DNA of 12,532 bases, from NCBI GenBank assembly GCA_028565635.1, contig JAOXYB010044348.1, forward strand, positions 1 to 12,532, given 5' to 3'. Source of the stretch: Phoronis ovalis (lineage: Eukaryota; Phoronida; Phoronidae). The notes below the pieces were generated by a model. It worked only from the letters and a program-made list of their open reading frames with translations. It searched no databases and was not told the DNA's origin. Of the stretch, positions 1 through 7,490 are shown one piece after another. The first letter of the stretch is position 1, and each line of letters starts with the position of its first letter. Made by a program: the position numbers and the translations under genes.

Positions 1-24
1 ATGTCTCGTAATAACAGATATTTC

Positions 25-68
25 TGACGTCATTTTACCGCATCACAAACCTGTATGTTGTATATACA
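25..68 (+). promoter_or_regulatory. Possible core promoter: CRE palindrome plus TATA-like box
   Basis: TGACGTCA at 25-32 is a perfect CREB/ATF palindrome. TATATACA at 61-68 resembles a TATA box, which would place a start near 90-100. The spacing suits a promoter for the caspase gene, whose first exon must lie upstream of 497. Both motifs are short and the region is AT-rich, so this could be chance. Confidence 0.25.
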
Positions 69-496
69 AAAGAGCATCACTCGGAAACCTACTATAACGG
101 TTTTTAAAGTCGAAAGATATATTGTTTGAAAGGCTAAGGTTGAATTCCAAAACAGCTTAAAAGCGTTCAATAATTATGTCATCAGTTTCCGCGCAAGCGA
201 GTATTTCGTTAAACTTTTGGGTTATTCAACGTATTTTCCCAATAGAAGCGGAGTGTATTTGTTTCATTTCCGAGTTTCTAGAGGGACGCTTGTTAGAGGG
301 AGCGTTTAATAGGAAGTAGGCATTAAATCATTTTTGAACTCTCTGAACGGGCGTTTATTAGTGAAATGTTTGATAATTTCAGTTAACTTGCTTAAAAAAA
401 AACTGCTTATAACAAATCTACCTAAAATTCAGAATGTGTATCCACGAAGAGAAGAGCTCGTGATTTTGACTGATTTGAACCATAATTTAATTTTAG

Positions 497-617
497 AACA
501 ACCCTTGGCGTAATTCACCAGGCCATACTAGATGGTGATCCTGTGGAGCTCAGACGACTCCTGCAGGCCAAAGGGGGAAATGTGAATGAATTATTGGCAA
601 AACATCCAAATTACACT
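497..617 (+). CDS. Caspase gene exon: first visible ankyrin repeat
   Basis: This exon follows TTTTAG and ends before GTAAGT, a strong donor. Its first base completes a codon begun in an upstream exon (two bases missing), then 40 codons follow. The product includes GVIHQAILDGDPVELRRLL, the helix pair of an ankyrin repeat with a diverged first helix (IHQA in place of LHLA). In this frame there is no ATG between the exon and an in-frame TAA at 483-485, so translation must start in an earlier exon. Confidence 0.75.
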
Positions 618-3600
618 GTAAGTACAGCATCGACATTTATTACAATTAAATTTAGTTATATCAAACAAGTGAATAAGTAAATTCTATTTTGATATTGCTT
701 TACGTGGTTAGTATTATTTTCATCAATCACAGGAGACCTAGTCTGAGCCTATGAAGTGTATAACTGCAATCCGTGACGTTTTTGAGTGGAGGCTAGACTA
801 GCCATTATTCTTATTCTGACATTGAGGCCGTTTGTAACCCTGGATACGTCCCTGTACACATTAACAATTCTTCGATAAAATGCGCATGCGCAGATGGTAG
901 ATCCTATATCCCGGCAGGTCAGGTGATGTGTACAGTAAAATTTAAATATAAACATAAGAACATTACTGGAGATTTTTATTAGTCCCAATTAAAGGGTCAT
1001 TGCGAATACAGTTCATCTAAAAATCCGTCCCGTTTTGATTTGACCTAGCAGGAGGCCAAATGTCGGCTGGCATTCATATATGATTCACTATATATTCCGA
1101 AGTCTGATTTCAATAATGCTGGGCCGATTTTTAAGATTAAAACAAAGAACTGGAACAATTTTCACTGATATGTAGTTATTTTTCCAAATCAGTGTCAAGT
1201 TTTACAAACAATGAGCAATATGTATGCCCAGAAACAACGAAGAAGACTCGGTTTCAGTTTAAATGAGATGTTTTCGTAATGTAGTTGACGATCTTGAGCA
1301 CCTACCTGTTGAATACTGTGCTTTCTCTTAAACATTGTTTGGAATGCGAAATAAAGACTTTCATGTTTATAAAACAAAATTCTGCCAAAAAGAGTTGTTG
1401 AAGGAACAAACAACCATGTGACCACGCAACAGTGAACATTGTTAATTCATTCATTAAATCTGTTTCGGGAGATAATAAACTTTGGGCAGGAATGTGCAGC
1501 ACAGGTTTAAAAACCAGATCTTTCAACTATTTTCCCTGTTATAAAATCAGTTTGCTAAAAACCTGACTATTAATTTTATGTGTGGTGAAAAACCGGTATA
1601 TTTTAGTCAAAAATAGATCAATTCAGCTTATTTATTCAAAAAAAACGGACCCACTCTGCTAATGCAGTCAAAAACCAGATCATCTCTGCTAATTTGGTCG
1701 AAAACCGGATTCATTGCAGTGGCACATCCCTATATAGGCGGAACCCTGGGTATCTCCCGGGAAATTTGATCATCTTTTTATGCTTTGTCTTTATTCTTGT
1801 ATCATCCTTTTAGGTATGGGGATACTTGTTGCACTTAGCTGCTTATTTAGGGAACGTCTCTGCAGCTGAAGAGCTACTATTACACGGAGGACTTATTAAT
1901 GGTAAAGATGAATGGAGCGAGACACCCCTTCACTGGGCTTCTGAGGCTGGTCAAGAGAAAATGGTCATCTGGCTCATCAGTCACGGAGCTGATGTTACTA
2001 GTAAAGCCAAGGTATGTTGTAAAGTTTAATCCACCATATGTACATAACAGCACTCACATTTTCGATTCAGTTTTGTAAGTATCTAATTTAGTAAACAACA
2101 GTGGGATCGAAAGACGAATCCAATACTTCGACACTTTCCCTCAGCGCGTCAGACACTGTCATCATCCGGAGGTTGACCAATGTATAGAATCTACAGCAGA
2201 TAAATCCCGCTGAGCTGATTTTTGATTAATCGGCGAAATTGGTACAATTCTCTTCCCTGAAATCAGCTCAGCGGGATTGTTTCAAAACAACGGATTACGA
2301 TAAAATATTAATCTACTCTAAACCAGCAGGCCCGGCCCGACCTGGTAACGTCCCGTTCCGGTCTAGAACCAACCTGGAAAACGGCTTATCAAACGGCCCG
2401 ACCCGGGCCGACCCGGCCTCAGTTGATTTTCTTTAGGCGTGCTGTAATCTATACTGTATTCCATTCTGGTCCTTGAACTATATATAATTCATCAATTATA
2501 AAACCACAGTCTACACGTGTATGTGTATGAAGCTAAAAGAAAACTTTTTAAAAATGGAGTGATATGTTTATTCTAATAATTATTAAATTTATACAACTTT
2601 AATGTAATAAGATAACTTCATGAATTTCAGTATGGATTTACACCTCTTCATCATGCTTCACTGCTTGGTCACGTGTCTATTATTGTGTGTCTGCTGTCGG
2701 CAGGTGCCAATGTTAACCAGCAGAGTGAACATGGATGGACTCCATTGCATTTGGCAGCTAGGAGAAGTCAGGAGATAGCTGTTCAGCTCTTGCTGCTTAG
2801 CGGGGCTGACCCTGAAATAAAGTCTAAGGTAACATATGACCCGGTAACATGGATTCGTAAATCTTTGCTTGAACCATGAGTATTAAAACAGTAGTTACAT
2901 TAACTTAAAGAAGAAACAAATTATGAAACGATCACTCACTATCTAATGATAAGGAAGTTGTTGCTTATACAAATAAATCAACAATTATATGCACGCATGC
3001 GTGACAGAATATATCATGATCAACTTTACTTTATTGTATGTACGTATGCATGACAGAATATATGATTTTATATCGCTTGCTAGATGTTGAGTTGAACACA
3101 AAGATGATATCAGTGTCGATATATTCCTTTAATATGTGCACTGTACATCGAATTATTCTAATTAATACTAGTCTAATTAATAGATAAATTGCAATTGCAT
3201 TTTATGTAATATCAAAATATAATTCTTTCAGTTTAACAGGACTGCACTGAGTCACGTACATAAGAGTACCGAGGAAGGGAGGAGAATCAAGGGTCTTATT
3301 GAAACGTACATGAACAACAACGAGGTAGATTATACTGTCCGTATTATTAATAGTGTTGTTCAAACCTTGCTAGTAACTTTACATTTTGTTGCTTTAATTT
3401 AAGATTTATTTCAATATTTTAAATTTATTTAATTCCAGCCTAGTTTGTCATATAAGACACCATTCTCAATGTAGGCTTTAATATTCTAGATTTACAAGTT
3501 CTTACTGTCAGCCGATGTTCAGTCACGTAACAGCCCAAACGTTTCGGTATCTGGTGTCTCCATTGATCAACCTTATGCCATGAAGAGAATTGGTCAACAA

Positions 3601-5660
3601 GGTATAGCAGTCATCATCAACAACCAGGATTTTTCTAGAAGTGAGATGGATAACAGAGACGGGTCGCAACACGACAGAGGTTCGTTGCTTTTATGTTTTA
3701 TATTATTCCCGAATAAACCGCCCAGTAGTGTTCCTTCTCGTATCATCTAACATCCGGGCTTAGCAGCTTCTATTTTCGTTAAAAAAGGGGAGAACGATAA
3801 TCACTTTATAATAAAGCCCAGATTACAGCTTACAATAAATAGGTATAAAAATGCAACAACATTGATCCATAAGACGTAAACCAACCACACAAAGTCGAAA
3901 AGCTGTTCCCTGATTGGTCCAAAGTTTAATGACGTATTTTATTCACTCTTGAAAGATGAGAAGGTACGGAACACTAACGAACAGATTTATTCAAAGCGTA
4001 TTGGTCCTAAACAATTTTAGACAGATCTTAAAGTAGAACATTTGTTTTCACATGTTGGAAAATGAATCCTTTTATCTATCTGTGAAGATTTCGTCACCTA
4101 TCAGATAAAATTCTGTCGTCTTTATATTTCTGGAAAAATTTTCGCAAGCATATCACTTACTTGGTACCTCTTCGTTATCATTAACCGATCTCAATTATTT
4201 ATCTTTATTTGTCCAAATTTGATATCTAGTTTAAAATTTAACTTTAAAAAAATTGCAGACAAGCTTCACGCACAGCTGGCGTCCCTTGGTATGGACGTTC
4301 ACTGCCATGACAACTTATCCGCAGCAGAAATGGGTCAATGTCTTACATATTACAGTCGGCTGGATCACAGTTCACACTACTGTTTTATCTGCTGTATTCT
4401 CTCTCACGGAGGAGAAGGACAAATTTATGGCGTCGATGGAAACGCTTTGACGCCCCTACAAATCACGTCTGGATTTGTGTCGGAGAAATGTCATACTCTC
4501 AAAGGAAAACCAAAAGTTTTCGTCCTGGTTTCATGCAAAGGTCCTTGTGAGAGAGAAGGTTAAATCATTTTTTTTGGTCATTTGATTATAGATCGATTTA
4601 CGGGCAGAGAAAAATAATTATTAATGTAAATTATATTTTCATTGATTGCATATATATATATATATATAGCAATACGCGGAACCTCTAACCTGATATAGCA
4701 ATACGCCGAACGGCCTCTAACCTGAGCCTCTGATATTTCCATGAAACACTGTTTTTTTGACGATTTCTACAGTGAGAATTATTACATGTTATAGATGCAT
4801 TTATAAAACATTTTTGCAACTGAATCAACTTGTGAAGACAAATATTAGTCTTAGATATCGTGCCAGCTAATTAGTGAAGAACGACCATGAAGCTATTATT
4901 ACGTCTCTGAATTCACTTAGATTGCTTCTGTATTGTTCACCATACTTTTCAGTATTTTCACAGATGTCGGCTCTGGTTTTATAATTAAATAATTATCTTG
5001 TAAAATTATGTGTCCAGATTTTTTAATGCCATCTAGTGGTGGAAATACACTATGTGCATAAAGCCTCCTCTAACGTCTGCTTCATTATTTGACTACCTGT
5101 GTCCATTACTAATATATAGAATGTCAGCTCGCTGACATGATGATAATTGAATGTGAAACAAATTCCATAAACAGTAATCTAAAAGTTTGAGTTCCTTAAC
5201 AACTAATCCTAGGAATGTTTGAGTGATTTAGCTGTTACATGTACTCTCCCTCTCATATCTTATCCCCCCTTTTTCAGCTGACAACGTTGATATCGGTACA
5301 GATACAAGCCCTGACGAGGTACGCAATTGCCTTCACGAGAAAGATCTCATCCCGCTCCAAGAGGAAGACTTTTTAGTAGCTTATTCGACCATTCCTGATC
5401 ACGAGTCTTCCAGAGATCCGAGTGAGGGAACCCACTTTGTCAAACACTTTACAGATAATTTGTCAAAATATGGCGACTACAAATGTTTCACTGACATTTT
5501 AAGAAACACAGAGAAACATATGATCGAGAATCCTCAGGAAATTGAAGATGGTCGTCGTATGAAGCAAGTGTGTTCATTTGTTAGCACATTAAGGTGGCAG
5601 TTCATTCTTAATCGAGTAGGGAAAACAGAAAAATATAAGAAACGAGACAATTCTGCTTGA
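497..5660 (+). CDS. Ankyrin-repeat caspase (7 visible exons, 5' end missing)
   Basis: The spliced frame joins 497-617, 1814-2011, 2631-2828, 3232-3324, 3490-3679, 4259-4558 and 5278-5660, and reads 493 residues to TGA. Residues 1-172 form about five ankyrin repeats (TPLH cores near 76, 110 and 143), and 173-203 a decayed sixth. Residues 232-480 are a caspase domain: YAMKRIGQQGIAVIINN (232-248), RDGS with the S1 arginine (259-262), SHGGEG with catalytic His316, VSCKG with catalytic Cys359, SSRDP with the second S1 arginine (Arg412), and the closing MKQVCSFVSTLRW block. The linker near 367-381 is rich in Asp, as expected for processing sites. Caspases are cytosolic cysteine proteases that cut after Asp in apoptosis or immune signalling; ankyrin repeats bind proteins. 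The active-site motif departs from QACxG, so activity and specificity are uncertain. No death-fold prodomain (CARD, DED) is visible. The start codon lies in an unresolved upstream exon. The domain calls are firm; the role is inferred. Confidence 0.88.
618..1504. other. Intron 1 of the caspase gene, 5' part
   Basis: No reading frame here shows family features; the minus-strand open frames are short and of chance character. The one notable site is a palindrome TGCGCATGCGCA at 881-892, matching the NRF1-type consensus. Confidence 0.6.
1505..1714 (+). repeat. Degenerate tandem array, about 30 bp units, in intron 1
   Basis: A core of A-tract followed by CCNGAT-like bases recurs near 1509, 1557, 1587, 1609, 1638, 1670 and 1701, mostly 29-32 bp apart. 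The last two units (1654-1683 and 1684-1713) are clearest and share CTCTGCTAAT and a GTC(A/G)AAAACC(A/G)GAT(C/T) core. The array ends about 100 bp before the acceptor of the exon at 1814. Confidence 0.6.
1814..2011 (+). CDS. Caspase gene exon: ankyrin repeats 2 and 3
   Basis: The exon is 198 nt (66 codons), phase 0 at both ends, after CCTTTTAG and before GTATGT. It encodes two 33-residue ankyrin repeats: one with LLHLAAYLGN and LLLHGGLING, one with TPLHWASEAGQ and LISHGADVT. The reading frame joins cleanly to the exon ending at 617. A TTG inside this exon could look like a start, but the splice acceptor and continuous repeat structure show it is internal. Confidence 0.88.
2203..2278. repeat. 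Perfect 19-bp inverted repeat in intron 2
   Basis: The arm at 2203-2221 (AATCCCGCTGAGCTGATTT) is the exact reverse complement of 2260-2278, with a 38-nt spacer. Partial pairing resumes just outside the arms (GATAAA against TTGTTTC). A foldback or MITE-like insertion is the likeliest origin; an RNA hairpin in the intron is possible. Confidence 0.85.
2325..2422. repeat. GC-rich patch in AT-rich intron 2
   Basis: This stretch is dominated by CCCGACC, GGCCCG and CCCGGCC variants, while its flanks are strongly AT-rich. It begins about 45 bp after the inverted repeat and may belong to the same inserted element. No coding function is visible. Confidence 0.5.
2631..2828 (+). CDS. Caspase gene exon: ankyrin repeats 4 and 5
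   Basis: The exon is again exactly 198 nt and phase 0 at both ends, after AATTTCAG and before GTAACA. It encodes two repeats with near-consensus cores: YGFTPLHHASLLGH with LLSAGANVN, and GWTPLHLAARRS with LLLLSGADPE. It matches the preceding exon in length, phase and repeat register, which suggests the pair arose by duplication of a two-repeat exon module. Confidence 0.9.
2995..3066 (+). repeat. Two-copy direct repeat in intron 3
   Basis: GCATGCGTGACAGAATATAT near 2995-3014 recurs as GTATGCATGACAGAATATAT near 3044-3063, a period of 49 bp. A second small direct repeat, TCTAATTAATA, lies at 3157-3167 and 3172-3182. Confidence 0.6.
3232..3324 (+). CDS. Caspase gene exon: decayed sixth ankyrin repeat
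   Basis: This 93-nt exon (31 codons, phase 0 at both ends) follows TTCTTTCAG and precedes GTAGAT. It begins FNRTALSHVHKS, in register with an ankyrin TPLH core, but the second helix and loop no longer match the consensus. It probably caps the ankyrin stack and leads into the caspase linker. If the following intron were retained, the frame would reach a stop within about 80 bases. Confidence 0.75.
3490..3679 (+). CDS. Caspase gene exon: linker and start of p20
   Basis: The 190-nt exon starts in phase 0 after ATTCTAG and ends after one base of a codon before GTTCGT. It encodes a polar linker of about 28 residues and then YAMKRIGQQGIAVIINNQDF, the first strand of a caspase p20 subunit, followed by RDGSQHD, which matches the conserved RxG(T/S)xxD segment whose Arg lines the S1 pocket. 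The split Asp codon joins this exon to the one at 4259 without gap or insertion relative to the family pattern. Confidence 0.85.
3680..4258. other. Intron 5 of the caspase gene
   Basis: The intron separates two p20 exons in phase 1 (GTTCGT ... ATTGCAG). I see no extra exon, RNA gene or mobile element in it. Confidence 0.6.
4259..4558 (+). CDS. Caspase gene exon: p20 core with catalytic His and Cys
   Basis: The 300-nt exon completes an Asp codon, carries 99 codons and ends after one base before GTTAAA. It encodes the helix DKLHAQLASLGMDV, the strand CFICCILSHGGEG with catalytic His316, the IYGVDG turn, and KPKVFVLVSCKG with catalytic Cys359. The pentapeptide is VSCKG where most active caspases have QAC(R/Q/G)G, so the Gln that normally lines the S1 pocket is replaced by Val. 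The open frame continues upstream into intron from 4219, but that part is excluded because the acceptor at 4257-4258 restores the family alignment. Confidence 0.88.
4649..4725 (+). repeat. AT microsatellite and two-copy tandem repeat in intron 6
   Basis: A (TA)n run at about 4650-4668 leads into a duplication: 4665-4693 and 4694-4725 both begin TATAGCAATACGC and end CTCTAACCTGA, the second copy carrying three extra bases. The rest of intron 6 (4559-5277) shows nothing recognisable. Confidence 0.7.
5278..5660 (+). CDS. Caspase gene last exon: linker, p10 subunit and stop
   Basis: The exon follows a long pyrimidine tract (CCCCCCTTTTTCAG), completes an Ala codon and runs 126 codons to TGA at 5658-5660. 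It begins with an Asp-rich inter-subunit linker (DNVDIGTDTSPDE), then EEDFLVAYSTIP, SSRDPSEGTHF and MKQVCSFVSTLRWQF, all in the order expected of p10. The usual Gly-Ser-Trp-Phe that shapes the S4 pocket reads Gly-Thr-His-Phe. The C-terminus ends with a short basic tail of about 13 residues after the last p10 strand. Confidence 0.9.
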
Positions 5661-6697
5661 AAAACTTTTATAGAATATTGGTAAAACATGAAGGTTGAAA
5701 ACTGTTTTATATTTCGCTTTTTTATTTTTCTATCAAAGCACGGCCACGATCATACTGATGGGGAAAGATAACATCACCATATATCAAAGTACAGGTGTAG
5801 GTGCAGGTGCAGGCGCATGCGCAGTGCTAAAGTTATAAACAAAAGAATTTTTGTTCTCGATGGTAAACGGCATTGTCAGTAAACTCATTATGTATTATAT
5901 ATTAATTAAAAACAATGATTCAATTAAAATACCTACCAAAAAGCAAGTTTCATTAATATCTCTTAAAAAATTAATGAAGTTATAAACAAAAGAAATTTTG
6001 AAGTCCACTGTTAACAATTTACGTCATCTATTTATCAGATAAGAGCCTAGTACTAATCTGCTCTGATCTGAACAATTTATATTAGAGTAAAATTTCCTAG
6101 ACTAAAAAAAATTCTTGCTTTCTCTTTTTACGCGAGACGTGCCAGGAAGTCGGGTCATAAAACAGGTCATGTATCCAAATTTAAATAGTTTGGTTATTTC
6201 AAAATGTCCTTGACCAATGGTCATACATTGACAAACTGCTAATCTCATTTCTGAGAGATCAACATAATTACTTTCTGGGTTATTCTAAACATCACATGCA
6301 AACTGGGTGAAACCACGTGACCTTTTAAAAACATGCTAAACCTATTCATAACAATAAAACCATGTATAGGACTGTACAAATTAATGTAACAGTACATGTA
6401 CTGTAGACAAAATAATCCTAAGATGTATGGTCTCACGGTCAGCTGGTTACAGCATGTTATAAGGGAATACGTGTAGAATGAGAATTGTAGGGTGGGAAAT
6501 TGTAGAATGATAATATAATTCGTGATATACAGACATCGTGTTATAATTTTGATTTATATAGCCAAGTTAAAGTTTATAGTGTCATAATTAACGTGTTGCC
6601 TACCGTGACACCCTCTGGACGCTGAGAAGAAAATTTGGGAATTTTAATACCCTTCAGTTTTGATATAAATACATATAATTATATATATACATATACA
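5661..6697. other. 3' flank of the caspase gene
   Basis: No coding signal is seen. ATTAAA hexamers at 5905-5910 and 5923-5928 are possible polyadenylation signals for the caspase transcript; no AATAAA was noticed nearer the stop. A hexamer repeat (AGGTGY units) spans about 5792-5812, next to a second NRF1-like palindrome GCGCATGCGC at 5813-5822. AAGTTATAAACAAAAGA occurs near 5830 and again near 5977. The part from about 6640 to 6697 is AT simple sequence. Confidence 0.45.
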
Positions 6698-7490
6698 CCA
6701 ATCCAAGAAAAATGGCAAGAAAAAGCACTCCACGGTAGATTCCACCAAGTTGCTGACATCTCAAAGACCTACCAATGGCTGAAAACAAAAAACAGCCTGC
6801 GTGATGACACCGAGGCTCTACTAATAGCAGCTCCAGAACAAGCACTTAAAAACAGAGCAATAAAAGCTAAGATATACCACACAAGGCAAGATCGCAGCAG
6901 AACATGTAATGAACATGATGAAACAGGGCAAGAAGCACATCATCGGTGGGTGCAAACAACTCGCAGGAACGGCCAACATCCTGTTACATGGAAAGACACA
7001 AGTATCAGGGATAATGTACACAACCATCTGCACACTAGAAGAGCCAATGAACTCGTGTGAAACATCACCCAAGGTAGTTGAAAATGAACAAATAAAATTA
7101 CTCTGGATATCCACATCCAAAAATGAACAAACAAAATTACTTTGGATTTCCACATCCAAACGGACAAACAAGTCATGGCCAACCAACCCGACATAGTAAT
7201 CATAGACAAGGACAGGAAGAAAACAATAATCAGATATATAGAAATCCCGATTGATAGCAACATGAAGAAGAAAGAACATGATACGATAGAAAATACCAAC
7301 AGCTAGGGGTACAACTGAGAAGGATTTTTGGAAAATGGATACAAAAGTTATCCTAGTAATCGCGAGTGCCCTAGGCGCAACAACACCGATGTACTAACAG
7401 TCGCTCAATGAAACACGACAGCATTACCATACAAGCGCGCGCGCCCCTAGCCGTCTGTTTACTAGAGTACTGTAACTATCTGAGTTAGTC
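6698..7490 (+). mobile_element. Decayed non-LTR retrotransposon, C-terminus of the RT protein
   Basis: The region reads as the C-terminal part of a LINE reverse-transcriptase polyprotein, broken by at least four frame changes. Landmarks in order are EKWQEKALHGRFHQVAD (6707 on), EALLIAAPEQALKNRAIKAK, HIIGGCKQLAGTA (in another frame), PKVVENEQIKLLW, MANQPDIVIIDKDRKKT, SNMKKKEHD, then weaker pieces to about 7490. These blocks match a domain I recognise from LINE proteins of fish, echinoderms and other animals, where it lies after the polymerase domain. A 39-bp segment is duplicated in tandem inside it. The polymerase domain is absent, as in a 5'-truncated copy. It is a pseudogene; the clade is not certain and the 3' end is approximate. 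Confidence 0.8.
7082..7159 (+). repeat. 39-bp tandem duplication inside the LINE remnant
   Basis: Copies at 7082-7120 and 7121-7159 differ at about three positions. Because 39 is a multiple of three, the duplication keeps frame and repeats NEQxKLLWISTSK. It arose after insertion or in the parent copy. Confidence 0.85.

Noticed and set aside
176-319. 47-codon open frame from ATG at 176 as the caspase first exon
   Set aside because: Only a weak donor (GGA|GTGTAT at 252/253) gives the needed phase, and the encoded residues show no ankyrin or death-fold features. It is possible but unsupported.
749-1526. Minus-strand open frames of 74-79 codons in intron 1
   Set aside because: They are short, overlap one another, lack motifs, and are no longer than expected in AT-rich intron sequence.
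1654-1713. CRISPR-like spaced repeats
   Set aside because: Units are directly adjacent without unique spacers, are degenerate and lie inside an animal intron; this is a minisatellite.
2239-2436. 65-codon plus-strand open frame in intron 2
   Set aside because: It runs through one arm of the inverted repeat and the GC-rich patch, lacks family features, and lies between two well-supported ankyrin exons.
4219-4258. Upstream extension of the p20 exon open frame
   Set aside because: The residues do not fit the caspase pattern, while splicing at 4258/4259 joins RDGSQHD to DKLHAQL without a gap.
6821-7299. Minus-strand open frames of 119-152 codons
   Set aside because: They are antisense to the LINE remnant, whose plus-strand blocks explain the sequence.
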